Origin: Zoroaster sp. YZ-2022
Lineage: Eukaryota; Echinodermata; Asteroidea; Forcipulatida; Zoroasteridae
DNA: 64,000 bases
Direction: 5' to 3'
NCBI GenBank assembly: GCA_029582265.1
Contig: CM055828.1
Coordinates: forward strand, 12,931,777 to 12,995,776
Part shown: in pieces, positions 12,991 through 27,199 of the stretch
How positions within the stretch are numbered: position 1 is the stretch's first letter
Layout of the letters: each line of letters begins with the position of its first letter
The notes under the pieces: generated by a model
Told to the model about the DNA's origin: nothing
The model's input: the letters and a program-made list of their open reading frames with translations, nothing else
Databases searched by the model: none
Translations under genes and position numbers: made by a program

Positions 12991-15900
12991 GTATGCAGTA
13001 AAATTGTTTCAAGTTAGATGTTGCTTTTTCGTTTCTTTCTATCTGTTTACCTTGTCTTGTGTGTGTATTTTTGTTAATTTTCAATCTCTTTCTGTCTACA
13101 ATGCCCATTCCCCTTACTCAGTTATTCCTCTATTTCTATTAAATATTTATCATTCTTTCTTCATACATATTTAGGTCAATACGAGCTCGAGCGGTAAGAA
13201 TGCAGCACTGAACCCCAGAGAAGAAAACCGTGGTCTTCATCAGACTTACTCCCTGACAAACCGAGAAAAATTAAGAAAAAAACTGATAAGTATTCACAGT
13301 GCCAAACCTTGATTGCATGCCAACTATTTGAAGCAGCCCAACGGAAAGATGAGAGGTTACTTTTGCAAATCGAAGATAAAGATCTTGTGAGTTTAGAAGT
13401 TTGCTATCATTGTCTTTGCTATAATGAGTATGTACCCAATTCTTGACAAGGCCAGATCCATCAGATAAAATACCTATTTGGTACAATGATGCATAAATAA
13501 AATTCTGTGAAGAAGTCATCCAGAAGAGAATAATAAAACAATGAAATTCTTTTCACAAAGTCATTACATCGTAAGTTCATCAAGTATGTACAAGAAGTGG
13601 AGGGAGTTGATTGGAGTTGACCCACAATCTGAAAACACGTCTGAAAAGTACATTTCCTACGCTGGTAATTCATAGATCATTTACTAAGAATACAGTTGAC
13701 TTGGTGTACAGCCAAACTCTCCCTGCAAAATAACTGGTATAGAGACTGCAGTTGGCTCAGATACATTATGTACTGATACCGATACTGGGAGCAGTTAAGG
13801 TGCTGGAGAAGCAGAGAGATTTTTACATAAAAGTGCATAATAATCTTCACACACTCTTCAATGCATCAGCTGTACTATATACATGTAATACACTTATAAT
13901 GAAGAAATCACATGGCATTACAGTTGCCCTGGCCATCAACTTCAGATGACTTATCCTTGCAGACTGCTTAACAAATGAGCCAGTAATTTTAAATTGCCTG
14001 CTTTGTTCATCTTACACTAGGACACTGATTCCATGACCCGTTGAAAGTCTACTCTGATTGAGATGATATTGCCCCTTTAACCATTATCTTTAATTGAAAA
14101 ATTCTGTTGACTTTCTTTTCATGCACCAGTAAAAGTTTGTTTTTAAAGTTTAACAATACTAGCCAAAACCAATTAATGGCAGGGACTACATGTTCACTTG
14201 GAATATTTGTTGGAATATTTAGTACTTCAGAAAAAATTATTCTTTTCATTGCAAATTAGACCTTGAAGTTTGGATAACCTTTATCCTGCATGAAATGGAT
14301 TATTATTGATGGGTGCAAAAATGGATGGAAAAGGAGTATCATGACCATGACAAAATAAAGCAGAAGTGTCATTCAAAAGATAAATTTGTTTTGCATTTCC
14401 TTTATTACTTATTAATTGTGTGTATTAACGAAGAATGTGTTTTATCAATTTAAATATTTACACAAAACATTGACAATTAATAACCAATACTGAACTTTTT
14501 AAAGATGATAAAAGATTTACAAATTGGTCTCTGATGTAGGCAGGGTTAGAATCAGGGTTGCCCTAAGCGGGTGGGGCTCAAGGCAAGGAGATGGGGGATG
14601 GGAAACGAAACCCCAAAATATTGAGATGTATGGTCAATTTAGATTGTTTTCACATGATCAATTAATTGCAATACTACCCCAACACACCATGGATCTTACC
14701 CTGGGAGTAAGGGGTAGAGGACTGGGGGATCAGACGGGTTCAGACCTTTTATTCAAGGCAATTTTTTTTAAACTGGTTCATTTTTTACAATGACAAATAT
14801 TCCCCAAATATGGAATCCCCTTTCAAAACTCTTCCAAACATAAAAAACATAGCCCATGTGAACTATTCAAATTATACAAAATTGAAATGTACATTAAAAT
14901 GTACAGTTTTCTAAAAATGGCCGAAAGAGGGCGCTATTTTCATGTCATTCAAATGCAAATATCTGCCAAACGGGCAAGTTTCGTGATTGTGGATTTATAT
15001 ATTAGCAATTTACATGTAATGATCTACTGTTTCCACGCTCATGCCTGATATGTGTCACAAAACTCAATTTCTGAACACACTCATTGCACACCCCCTAGTC
15101 TAGTAGTCTGAAGTCAAATTACACGCCGAACTTATCTCTCGTTGCCATAGTCTCTTGTCAAGTCGCACTTGACACCACTGATGCGAGTTTTGTCATGAAA
15201 CCTTTCTGAAGAGAAAACCATATTTACCAAGTTCAGACTTAATTTGGTTGGAGGAATTTAAAATTATATGGGATGACTGAACCGGAAGTTAATGTATTCA
15301 GCACATGTTATTTTCATTATATATCATAAAAACACATATCTCCTGAAGTAACTCATATTATGAGGAACAATTTTGTGAAGTATGAATGACGTCACATAAT
15401 TGAACCAGAAGTTCATGTATTCAGTATAACACAATATGTGGTATTTTATATATATTACATATTATGAAAACTCATATCTCCTGAAGTAACTCTTGTCTTT
15501 TAATAACTTTAGGTGATGATGTCATATTAGGCGCACTCGAACACCTTGAGTTTGTTTTTAACAAACTCTATACCTCTAGTTTCTTCTTCTTCTTCTTCTT
15601 CTTAATAAGAATTATCCAGAGACAAAAACATAGTTGCAGAGTTCACAGAACCTTAAAACTTCACACATAGTTAGACCTTAACATGTAGTTTTATGTCAAA
15701 TTGTGAGGTCATAGTGAGATCATCAGATATCGAATTACACTAAATCAAAGTTTAATATTTTCAAAAAATCATATCTCATGAACCACAAACGATATTTTCA
15801 CAGTCATTGCACCATGTTACAGATCTGTAATTATGTAATTTTTCGTACACAGACGTGACTCCAATCCGACCTCTCCTTCCGGTCGAAACCGGAAGTTGAA

Positions 15901-16231
15901 AATTTCTAAACATTTCAAAAAATCATATCTCATGAACCACAGAAATTGTTTTCACAATCTTTGCATCATCTTAAAGACCTTGAACTATGTCACATTTCTT
16001 ACACAGACATGACCCCAATTTGACCTCTCCTTCCGGTCGAAAACAGAAGTTTAAACGAACAACTATTCAGAAGCACAGCCATACTGACGTTCTCTTACAC
16101 ACAGACATATCGGCCTATAGTGTGTATATGCATTATCTAATTAGAATAGTTCGAGTTTACGAAGACCGCGCAGGTCATGACCTGCCATGCATGCGCTATG
16201 CACGCGCACAGTATATGCAGCAGCAAAAACA

Positions 16232-19200
16232 ATGGCTTCCCTGAGTGTCGGGCCCGTCTGCAGAAAATGCGTCGCAGAAAATGTACTATTAATAATAATT
16301 TGTCTAGCATGGAATCCAAATTGTTATCATTTTTGGAAATGAGTTGGACAAAGTTTCTTTCATGTGCAAGTGGATGGAAGCAATAGACGGTATGGTTGAG
16401 TGTGATATTGCCAATGTCCATGTCTAACCATAGAGAAAGGCACCGAGCAAGGAATGGTCTAACGTATAGGGCTGTTGACTTGGAGCTAACGTACATAACA
16501 ACGTCGCTGGTAATGAACAATCACAGAATCTCTGTTACAGCTAACGTTACAGGTAATGTAGGAATTAATTTTAAAAGAATTTGAAAAATATCTGGACCTA
16601 ATCAGACTACATATTTTTTGTAAAATAGTTGGACTTAGGCCTATATCAACATATATGAAAAATATCCTTGACAATTTAACTTATGTCGTCAGACTTTTAA
16701 TATCTCATTGTGGTCTGTCCCTCAGTATTGTGTCTGTTGTTATTGACATTATTATACTTTTTTTGTGACAATTTCAAAAAAAGATCATTCCTGGTGATTA
16801 TTTTCAATAGTTACCATGTTAATACCTTGACCAACAAAATAACCTTGACCAACAAAATAAACTATAACCCTAACCACCCCAAATCCATCAAAATCCTGAA
16901 AGGGCACTTTTGAGGAAAAAATCAGCACTGTTGAAAAATGGTATCTTTATAATGGAGTTTATCAGATACTTAAAAGTTAAAAGTAATACTAGTTGCACAA
17001 ACATAACTTTGTACATGAGCCAAGAATATTCAACCTTTGGCGGTGTAAATAAGCATGGAAATGAACTTCAAGCTGAACTAAAGTTTTGGGTTATTTTTTC
17101 ATAGTGTATACAATGAAGATGGCTGCTGACCCAATTATTTATTATTTTACATGTATGGATGAATAGCTGACATTCCTAAAATTAATTACCATTTGATTTA
17201 CAGATTTATGGGTACCACTCTGAGTGGTACAAATGCTTCCATGCCATTTGCAGGGAGAGGAAGACATGAGAAGAAACAGAAACATCAAGGTAGGCAAATA
17301 TTGAAAAATTAGGTTAGAATGTTGTATCGAACCGCCACTTTTTCTCATTCAATATAACCAATAAAGTAATCTTACCTACCTTCATGTAGTAAGGTGGAGA
17401 ACATATGGATGATGATGGACATATACTTCAAATTATTCCAGGATATTTATTTCATGAAAAATATTCCATTTTGGTATACGATGAATTCCTCAGTCATGTC
17501 AGTCTGATGTTGTAAACTCCACAATTAGTGACCAACACAGTCATTGTACATGCGCAGTGGCAACTATAATATGATCGTTCTATTTTCTGAAGGGGAGGAT
17601 TTTTTAGAAGGGAAATAAAGTCCGAAAACCATCATAAAAGTGGATTTTAAAGATAGTTTTTGCTTTCTGTACCACCAAAAATCGATAGAATAATTTTTAA
17701 CTGGTTAGTGGTTGCACAAATTTCCAAAAAACCCTTAAAAAGTGGCGGTCGGATATGACATTCTTTCCAAAAATTCAATCAAGTTTCAAGTATTCAGTAA
17801 GCTTGGGCAATAACGATTTTTTTTTATCCACGATATATCGGCAAACATATATTGCAATTTTCAATAATATCGCAATTCTTTTTTTGCATTCATGCATGAT
17901 TGCTTTAGAGCCAATAACCACAGGTATGTACCCCTCTACAAGTGTCACAATAAATTTCTAATTTATTTGCAGAGTGTGTATGTACTTCTGAAGTAGTTTG
18001 CTTTTGTTTCTCATTTCTAAAAGCTCAAAAGACTAATAATTTTATTTCCATGGAATTTCTGACTTGACTGACAATGTCAATTTATATTTTATTGTGATAT
18101 ATTTGTATTCGCGATATGCCGATAACTTAAATAGGTTCTCGATATTGTAATCGAATAAAAAAGTTATCGCAAAAAAAAGTTATCGCAATATTCGATATCA
18201 TGTTTATTGCCCAAGCTTAGTATCCAGTAAAATTGTTTCTAGTTATATGTTGCTTTTTCGTTTCTTTCTATCTGTTTACCTTGTCTTGTGTGTTTACTTT
18301 TGTTAATTTTCACTCTCTTTTTGTCTACAATGCCCATTCCCCTTACTCACCGTATTCCTCTATTTCTATTAAATATTTATCATTCTTTCTTCATACATAT
18401 TCAGGTCAATATGAGGTTGAGTGGTAAGAATGCAGCACTGAACCCCAGAGAAGAAAACCGTGGTCTTCATCAGAGTTACTACCTGACAAACCGCGAAAAA
18501 TTGTATTCACAGTGCCAAACCTTGATTGCATGCCAACTGTTTGAAGCAGCCCAATGGAAAGATGAGAGGTTACTTTTGCAAATCGAAGATAAAGATCTTG
18601 TGGGTTTAGAAGTTTGCTATCATTGTCTTTGCTATAATGAGTATGTACCCAATTCTTGACAAGGCCAGATCCATCAGACGAAATACCTATTTGGTACAAT
18701 GATGCATAAATAAAATTCTGTGAAGAAGTCATCCAGAAGAAAATAATAAAAACAATGAAATGCTTTTCACAAAGTCATTATATCGTAAGTTCATCAAGTG
18801 CGTACAAGAAGTGGAGGGAGTTGACTGCAGTAAGTACAGGTCCCACAATCTGAAAACACGTCTGAAAAGTACATTTCCTACGCTGGAAATTCATAGATCA
18901 TTTACTAAGAATACAATTGACATGGTGTACAGCCAATCTCTCACTGCAAAAGAACTGGTAGAGACTGCAGTTGGCTCAGATACATTATGTACTGATACTG
19001 ATATACACTCACTGACCATAAGTATTGCAACACACACCAAAGTTCAGTTTGGAGAACTGTGTTACAATAATTTATTTTATTTTATTTACACTACTTAAGA
19101 CTTCTTGAAAGTGCCTATGTTTTGAAGTCAATGTTCTTTTACTGTTCTTGCTCGGAAATTATGTAATACACAATTGATGAAATCAGACGAAATGATCATC

Positions 19201-19413
19201 TCAACTGTTACTGTAAAGTGCTATTTTGAGCATGTTGCAATACTTTTGGCCAGTGAGTGTAGACAGCAGTAAAGGTGCTGGAGAAGCAGAGATTTTCACA
19301 TGAAAGTGCCTATCTTCACACCTTTTCAATGCATCAGCTGTACTATATAATACACTTATAATGAACAAAATCACATGGCATTACAGCTACCCTGGCCATC
19401 AACTTCAGATGAC
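16232..19413 (+). pseudogene. passenger pseudogene copy 3 (best preserved)
   Basis: Exon 1 (16232 to about 16390) contains a frame with SKLLSFLEMSWTKFLSCA. Exon 2 is 17204-17289 (AG before, GTAGGC after). Exon 3 opens at 18405 after TTCAG and runs open from KNAALNPREENRG through CQLFEAAQ and LLQIEDKDLVGLEVCYHCL to about 18659. A second long frame, 18760-19098, holds KYRSHNLKTRLKSTFP, TIDMVYSQSLTAKELVE and ends FIYTT. The last piece (about 19320-19413) has SAVLYN-like and, in another frame, WPSTSDDLSL. From memory these match successive conserved blocks of a long invertebrate family of unknown function. The C-terminal half is absent. Probably a captured gene fragment, not functional. Confidence 0.6.
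17806..18220 (+). repeat. CTTGGGCGATA MITE, full copy in unit 3
   Basis: Same insertion site as in the other units. Both flanking repeats have single changes (GTATTCAGT left, GTATCCAGT right), and a short AAAAAAGTTATCGCA stretch is duplicated near 18160-18190. Confidence 0.8.
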
Positions 19414-21957
19414 TTATCCTTGCAGACTGCTTAACAAATGAGCCAGTAATTTTCAATCACCCGCTTTGTTCATCTTACACTAGGACACTGATTCCATGAC
19501 CCGTTGAAAGTCTACTCTGATTGAGATAATGTTGCTCCTTTAACCATTAACTTTAATTAAAACATTCTGTTGACTTTCTTTTCATGCACCAGTAAAAGTT
19601 TTTAAGTGCCAAAGATTTAACAATACCAGCCAAATCCAATTAATGTTAGGGACTACAGGTTCACTTATTTTGTATTTTGTACTTAGAAAAAAGTATTCTT
19701 TTCATTGCAAATTAGACCCAGAAGTTTGGGTAACCTTTATCCTGTATGAAATGGATTATTATTGATGGGTGCAAAATGGATGGAAAACGAGTATCATGAC
19801 CATGACAAAATAAAGCAGAAGTGTCATTCAAAAGATAATGTTGTTTCGCATTTCCTTTATTTAAATATCTTATTAATTTTATGTATTAACGAAGAATGTG
19901 TTTAATCAATTTAAATATTTACACAAAACGTTGACAATTAATAACCAATAATTTACTTTTTAAAGATGAGAAAAGATTCACAAATTGGTCTTTGATGTAG
20001 GTAGGGTTAGATCCAGGGTTGCCTAAAGAGGGTGGAGCTCAAGGTAAGGAGATGGGGGATGGGAAATGAAACCCCAAAATATTGAAATGTATGGACAAGT
20101 TAGAAGTTTTTCACATGATCAATTAAATTGGAATACTACACCACGACACCATAGATCCTACCCTGGGAGTAATGGGTAGAGGACGTTCAGGGAGCAGTCG
20201 GGTTCAGACCTTTTATTCAAGGCAAGATTTTTTTAAACTGGTTCATTTCTTTACAATGACATCAAATATTTCCCAAATATGGAATCCCCTTTCCAAACTT
20301 CCCTACCTCACTGGACCGATTTGACAGATTAGGGTAGGGGAAACATAAAAAACATAGCCCATGTGAACTATTCAATTATACAAAAATCCCCATAAAAATG
20401 TACAGTTTTTTAAGAATGACCGAAAGAGGGCGCTATTTTCATGTCATAGTTCAAATGCAAATATCTGCCAAACTGGCAAGTTTTGTGAGTGTGGATTTAT
20501 ATAATTAGAATTTATATGTAATTATCTATTAAACTGTTTCTATACGCTCATGCATGATATGCGTCACGAAACTCAATTTCTGAATGCATTTTCATTGCAC
20601 GCTCCATGGTCTAGTAGTCTGAAGTCAAGTCACATGCTGAACTTAACTCCATAGCCGTAGTCTCTTGTCAAGTCGCACTTGGCACCACGGATGCAAGTTT
20701 TATCATGAAACTTTTCTGAAGAGGAAACCATATTTACCAAGTTCAGACTTAATTAATGTACTTTTAAACAACTTTAGGTGATGACGTCATAACATGATGA
20801 ACAACCAAACACCTTGAGAACGAGCATTCTACTCACTAGACTAACATGCTCGTGCAAGTTTTTGGTGAATTAACTATTGAAGAACCTTTCAACCTTTGTA
20901 ACATTAGATTTTTATGGGAATTTGTAAGTGAATGAGGAATTGTACTGCAGAAAAAATAGCTGCCTGGCTCGGCTCGTTCCTGCAATGTCTCCCCATTTTA
21001 GCTGTAATAATGGGCGTTCTATTAAGGATTAGATTTCTTAAATGTTGTTTATCATAACTGGGAGAAAGACAATAATCTGATAATAAAAAGCTCTTTAATT
21101 CATAGTACACTTAAAATATGCTCTTTATTTCTGTTAAATACAAACTTATACAATGTTAAAATTTTGGATTTATTTTGCATTTTTAAACAACTTTAGGTGA
21201 TGACACCATAACATGAACCCCCAAACACCTTGAGTTTGTTTTTTACAAACTCTATACCTCTAGTTTTTTTTCTTCTTCTTCTTCTTCTTAATAAGAATTA
21301 TCCAGAGACAAAAACATAGTTGCAGAGTTCACAGAACCTTAAAACTTCACACATAGTTAGACCTTAACATGTAGTTTTATGTCAAATTGTGACGTCATAG
21401 TGAGATCATCAGATATCGAATTACACTAAATCAAAATTTGATATTTTCAAAAAATCATATCTCATGAACCACAAACGATATTTTCACAGTCATTGCACCC
21501 TGTTACAGATCTTTAATTATGTAATTTTTCGTACACAGACGTGACCCCAATCCGACCTCTCCTTCCGGTCGAAACCGGAAGTTGAACATTTCTAAACATT
21601 TCAAAAAATCATATCTCATGAACCACAGAATTTTTTTTCACAATCTTTGCATCATCTTAAAGACCTTGAACTATGTCACATTTCTTACTCAGATATGACC
21701 CCAATTTGACCTCTCCTTCCGGTCGAAAACAGAAGTTTAAATGAACAACTATTCAGAAGTTGACAGCCATACTGTGTGAATGGCCTTGACGTTCTGTACA
21801 CACAGACATATCGGCCTATAGTGTGTGTATATATGCCTCGTAAACACATTCACTGCAGTATCTAATTAGCATATAATACCTTCGATCGTACGAAGACCTA
21901 GCTGTTACATTTGTAAGGTCATGACCCGCCATGCGCATATGCATGGCAGCAACAACA

Positions 21958-24623
21958 ATGGCTTACCTAGCTGTCGGGCCCGTCTGCAGAAAATGCGTCG
22001 CAGAAAATGTACTATTTGTCTAGCATGGAATCCAAATTGTTTTCATTTTCGGAAATGAGTTGGACAAAGCTAGTTTCTTTCATGTGCAAGTGGATGGAAG
22101 AAATAGATGGTATGGTTTAGTGTGATATTGCCAATAAACCATGTCTAGCCATGAAGCAAGGAATGGTCTAACCTTAGGGCTGTTGGAGCTAACGAGTAAC
22201 GTTATAACTTGTGATCGCCACGTCGCCGGTAACGAACAACTGTCAGAATCTCTGTTACAGGTAACGTAGGAATTATTTTTAAATGAATTTGAAAAATATC
22301 TGGACCTAATCAGACTACATATTTTTTGTAAAATAGTTGGACTTGATATGAAAAATATCCTTGACAATTTAAATATCTCATTCTCGTCTGTCCCTCAATA
22401 TCGTGTCTATTGTTGACATATTATTGTCATACTTTTTTAGAAGTGATTATCTTCTATAGTTACCATGTTAATACCTTGACCAACAAAATAAACTATAAGT
22501 TACCCTAACCACCCCAAATCCATCAAAATCCTCAAAGGGGCACGTTTTTTTTGGGGAAAATCAGCACTGTTGAAAAATGGGATGTTTTATCAGATACTTA
22601 AATATAATATTTGTATGTAGTTGCACAAACATAACTTTGTACATGGGCCAAGAATATTCAACTACTGGCGGTGTGAATAACTAAGCATGGAAATGATGCT
22701 TATTCAGCTGAACTAAATTTTTGGGGAACTTAAGTTAATTTTTCATAGTGTATACAATGAAGATGGTTGCTGACCCATTTATTTTTTATTTTACATGTAT
22801 GTATTAATGGATGAATAGCCGACATTCCTAAAATTAATTACCATTTGATTTACAGATTTATGGGTACCACTCTTGAGTGATACAAATGCTTCCATGCCAT
22901 TTGCAGGGCTGAGAAAAGAAATGAGAAGAAACAGAAACATCAAGGTAGGCAAATATTGAAAAATTCTTGACAAAAATTCAATCAAGTTTCAAGTATGCAG
23001 TAAGCTTGGGCGATATCGATTTTTTTTTCATCCACGATATATCGGCAAACATATCGCGATTTTCGATAATATCGCAATTCTTTTTTGCATTCATGCATGA
23101 TTGCTTTAGAGCCGATAACCACAGGTATGTACCCCTCTACAAGTGTCACAATAAATTGCAAATTTATTTGCAGAGCATGTATGTACTTCTGAAGTAGTTT
23201 GCTTTTGTTTCTCATTTCTAAAAGCTCAAAAGACTGTTCTGTTTTTGTTTCCATGGAATTTCTGACTTGACTCACAATGTCGATTTATTTTTTATCGTGA
23301 TATATTTTTATTCGCGATTCGCCGATATGCCGATAACTTAAAAAAGGTTCTCGATATTGTAATCGAATAAAAAAGGTATCGCGATATTCGATATTATCGT
23401 GTTTATCACCAAAGCTTAATATGCAGTAAAATTGTTTCTAGTTATATGTTGCTTTTTCGTTTCTTTCTATCTGTTTACCTTGTCTTGTGTGTGTGCTTTT
23501 GTTAATTTTCCCTCTCTTTCTGTCTACAATGCCCATTCCCCTTACTCACTTATTCCTCTATTTCTATTCAATATTTATTATTTCTTCATACATATTCAAG
23601 TCAAGATGAGGTTCAGCGGTGAGAATGCAGCACTGAACCCCAGAGAAGAAAACCGTGGTCTTCATCAGAGTTCCTCCCTGACAAACCAAGAAAAATTGAG
23701 GAAAAAAAACTAATAAGTATTCACAGTGCGAAACATTGATTGCATGCCAACTGTTTGAAGCAGTCCAACGGAAAGATGAGAGGTTACTTTTGCAAATCGA
23801 AGATAAAGATCTTGTGGGTTTAGAAGTTTGCTATCATTGTCTTTGCTATAATGAGTATGTACCCAATTCTTGACAAGGCCAGATCCATCAGATGAAATAC
23901 CTCTTTGGTACAATGATGCATAAATAAAATTCTGTGAAGAAGTCATCCAGAAGAAAATAATAAAAACAATGAATTTTTTTCACAAAGTCATTACATTGTA
24001 AGTTAATAAAGTGCGTACAAGAAGTGGAGGGAGTTGACTGCAGTAAGTACAGGTCCCACAATCTGAAAACACATCTGAAAAGTACATTTCCTACGCTGGT
24101 ATTTCATAGATCATTTACTAAGAATACAATTGACTTGGTGTACAGCCATTCTCTAGCTGCAACAGAACTGGTAGAGACTGCAGTTAGCTCAGATACATTA
24201 TGTACCGATACTGATATACACTCACTGGCCATAAGTATTGCAACACACACCAAAGTTCAGTTTGGAGAACTGTGTTACAATAATTTATTTTATTTTATTT
24301 ACACTACTTAAGACTTCTTGAAAGTGCCTGTGTTTTGAAGTCAATGTTCTTTTTTACTGTTCTTGCTCGGAAATTATGTAATACACGATCGATGAAATCA
24401 GATTAAATCTCACCTGTTGCTGTACATTGCTATTTTGAGCATGTTGCAATACTTTTGGCCAGTGAGTGTAGACAGCAGTGAAGGTGCTGGAGAAGCAGAG
24501 AGATTTTCACATGAAAGTGCCTATCTTCACACACTCTTCAATGCATCAGCTGTACTATATAATACACTTATAATGAAGAAATCACATGGCATTACAGCTA
24601 CCCTGGCCATCAACTTCAGATGA
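21958..24623 (+). pseudogene. passenger pseudogene copy 4
   Basis: Exon 1 begins about 21958. Exon 2 is 22856-22944. Exon 3 starts near 23601 (acceptor changed to TTCAAG) with ALNPREENRG, then a frame break near 23713, then LLQIEDKDLVGLEV. The 24024-24311 frame holds EGVDCSKYRSHNLKTHL and TIDLVYSHSLAATELVE. The final piece, 24417-24623, has SAVLYNTL and a stop where the related block WPSTSDDLSL continues in another frame. Disabled; function unknown. Confidence 0.55.
23003..23418 (+). repeat. CTTGGGCGATA MITE, full copy in unit 4
   Basis: Same site as in the other units. More CGATA-rich inside (CGCGATTTTCGATAATATCG), and so possibly closest to the ancestral element. Confidence 0.8.
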
Positions 24624-27199
24624 CTTATCCTTGCAGACTGCTTAACAAATGAGCCAGTAATTTTCAATCACCCGCTTTGTTCATCTTACACTAGGACACT
24701 GATTCCATGACCCGTTGAAAGTCTACTCTGATTGAGATAATGTTGCCCCTTATAAACTTTAATTAAAACATTCTGTTGACTTTGTTTTCATGCACCAGTA
24801 AAAGTTTTTTTAAGTGCCAAAGATTTAACAATACTAGCCAAATCCAATTAATGTTATGGACTACAGGTTCACTTATTTTGTATTTTGTACTTCAGAATTT
24901 TTTTTCTCTTTTCATTGCAAATTAGACCTAGAAGTTTGGATAGCCTTTATCCTGTATGAAATGGATTATTATTGATGGGTGCAAAAATGGATGGAAAAGG
25001 AGTATCATGACCATGACAAAATAAAGCAGAAGTGTCATTCAAAAGATAATGTTGTTTCGCATTTCCTTTATTTAAATATCTTATTAATTTTATGTATTAA
25101 CGAAGAATGTGTTTCATCAATTTAAATATTTACACAAAACGTTGACAATTAATAACCAATAATTTACTTTTTAAAGATGAGAAAAGATTCACAAATTGGT
25201 CTTTGATGTAGGTAGGGTTAGATCCAGGGTTGCCTAAAGAGGGTGGAGCTCAAGGTAAGGAGATGAGGGATGGGAAATGAAACCCCAAAATATTGAAATA
25301 TATGGACAATTTAGAAGTTTTACACATGATCAATTAAATTGGAATGCTACACCACGACACCATAGATCCTACCCTGGGAGTAATGGGTAGGGGGGGGGGT
25401 CAGTCGTTCAGGGAGCAGTCGAGTTCAGACCTTTTATTCAAGGCAAGATTTGTTTTAAACTGGTTCAGTTCTTTACAATGGCATCACATATTTCCAAATA
25501 TGGAATGCCCTTTCCAAACTCTTCCCTACCTCACTGGACCAATTTGACAGATTAGGGTAGGGGAAACATAAAAAAACATAGCCCATGTGAACTATTCAAT
25601 TATACAAAAATCCCCATTAAAATGTATAGTTTTTTAAGAATGACCGAAAGAGGGCGCTATTTTCATGTCATAGTTCAAATGCAAATATCTGCCAAACTGG
25701 CAAGTTTTGTGAGTGTGGATTTATATAATTAGAATTTACATGTAATTATCTATTAAACTGTTTCTACGCTCATGCTTGATATGCGTCACGAAACTCAATT
25801 TCTGAATGCATTTTCATTGCACGCTCCATGGTCTAGTAGTCTGAAGTCAAGTCACATGCTGAACTTAACTCCATAGCTGTAGTCTCTTGTCAAGTCGCAC
25901 TTGGCACCACGGATGCAAGTTTTATCATGAAACTTTTCTGAAGAGGAAACCATATTTACCAAGTTCAGACTTAATTAATGTACTTTTAAACAACTTTAGG
26001 TGATGACGTTATAACATGATGAACAACCAAACACCTTGAGAACGAGCATTCTACTCACTAGACTAACATGCTCGTGCAAGTTTTGGGGAATTAACTATTG
26101 AAGAACCTTTCAACCTTTGTAACCTTTTATGGGAATTTGTAAGTGAATGAGGAATTGTACTGCAGAAAAAATAGCTGCCTGGCTTGGCTCGTTCCTGCAA
26201 TGTCTCCCCATTTTAGCTGTAATAATGGGCGTTCTATTAAGGATTAGATTTCTTAAATGTTGTTTATCATAACTGGGAGAAAGACAATATAATCTGATAA
26301 TAACAAGCACTTTAATTCATAGTAAACTTAAAATAGGCTCTTTATTTCTGTTAAATACAAACTTATACAATGTTAACATTTTGGATTTATTTTGCATTTT
26401 TAAACAACTTTAGGTGATGACACCATAACATGAACCCCCAAACACCTTGAGTTTGTTTTTTACAAACTCTATACCTCTAGTTAGGTGTTCGAGCTACGGC
26501 GCGAACACCTATTGATATTGTTCGGTTTTTTTTCTCTTCTTCTTCTTCTTCTCTGTAAGACTTATCCAGAGACAAAAACATAGTTGCAGAGTTCACAGAA
26601 CCTTAAAACTTCACACATAGTTAGACCTTAACATGTAGTTTTATGTCACCATAACATGTAGTTGTACACTAAGTTGTGACGTCATAGTGAGGTCATCAGA
26701 TATTGAATTACACTAAATTAAAGGTTAATATGTTTTAAAAATCATATCTCATGAACCATGAATGATATTTTTACAATCTTTGCACCATGTTACAGATCTT
26801 TAATAATGCGATTTTTCGTACACAGACGTGAGTCCAATCCGACCTCTCCTTCTGGTCGAAACCGGAAGTTGAAAATTTCAAAAACATTTCAAAAAAATTC
26901 CAAAAATCATATCTCATGAACCACAGAAAATATTTTCACAATCTTTGCATCATCTTAAAGACCTTGAACTATGTCACATTTCTTACACAGACATGACCCC
27001 AATTTGACCTCTCCTTCCGGTCGAAAACGGAAGTTTAAACGAACAACTATTCAGAAGCACAGCCATACTGACGTTCTCTTACACATAGACATATCGGCCT
27101 AGTGTGTGTATATGCATTATCTAATTAGAATGAGTTTACGAAGACCGCGCAGGTCATGACCCGCCATGCACGCACGCGCAGCATGCAGCAGCAAAAACA

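Larger units (their letters stand above)
10023..13949 (+). pseudogene. passenger pseudogene copy 2
   Basis: Same exon order as copy 1. Exon 1 is about 10023-10172. Exon 2 is 10861-10955 and duplicated at 11999-12088. Exon 3 starts at 13175 after TTTAG and contains ALNPREENRG, LIACQLFEAA and LLQIEDKDLV blocks to about 13445. A degenerate YRSHNLK-type block lies near 13600, where the KYRSHN core is partly lost. The last piece is 13752-13949 with ASAVLY. Several frame breaks and stops. No function can be assigned. Confidence 0.55.
9380..15579 (+). mobile_element. array unit 2 (Helentron-like, 3' subtype B)
   Basis: Begins directly after the unit 1 CTAG with TTTTT and a TTC tract (9384-9408). 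Shares the duplicated ~1.2 kb internal module with unit 1 (near identical over 10380-12770), but its 3' quarter is of a second subtype with CCGGAAGTTAATG-type sequence (15240-15500). Its 3' end reads GCACTCGAACACCTTGAG, hairpin, then CTAG at 15576-15579. The reverse complement of that end, AGGTGTTCGAGTGC, matches the AGGTGTTCGAG version of the 5' terminus. The 6200-bp length and mosaic make-up suggest recombination or gene conversion between units. Confidence 0.7.
15580..21263 (+). mobile_element. array unit 3 (Helentron-like, 3' subtype A)
   Basis: Begins with a TTC tract right after the unit 2 CTAG and ends at its own 3' hairpin plus CTAG (21260-21263). 5684 bp. Has a single internal module, lacking the duplication of units 1 and 2. 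Carries the best-preserved passenger coding blocks of the array. Its 3' quarter is of subtype A, like units 1 and 4. Confidence 0.7.
21264..26480 (+). mobile_element. array unit 4 (Helentron-like, 3' subtype A)
   Basis: Begins with a T/TTC tract (21264-21291) and ends with hairpin plus CTAG at 26477-26480. 5217 bp. Its exon 1 neighbourhood (21760-22450) is clearly more diverged than in the other units, with several small insertions and deletions. The 3' quarter is close to units 1 and 3. Confidence 0.7.

Noticed and set aside
18406..18732. Repeated minus-strand frame of about 108 codons in each unit
   Set aside because: Antisense of exon 3 of the passenger gene; the plus strand has the splice sites and family-like motifs.
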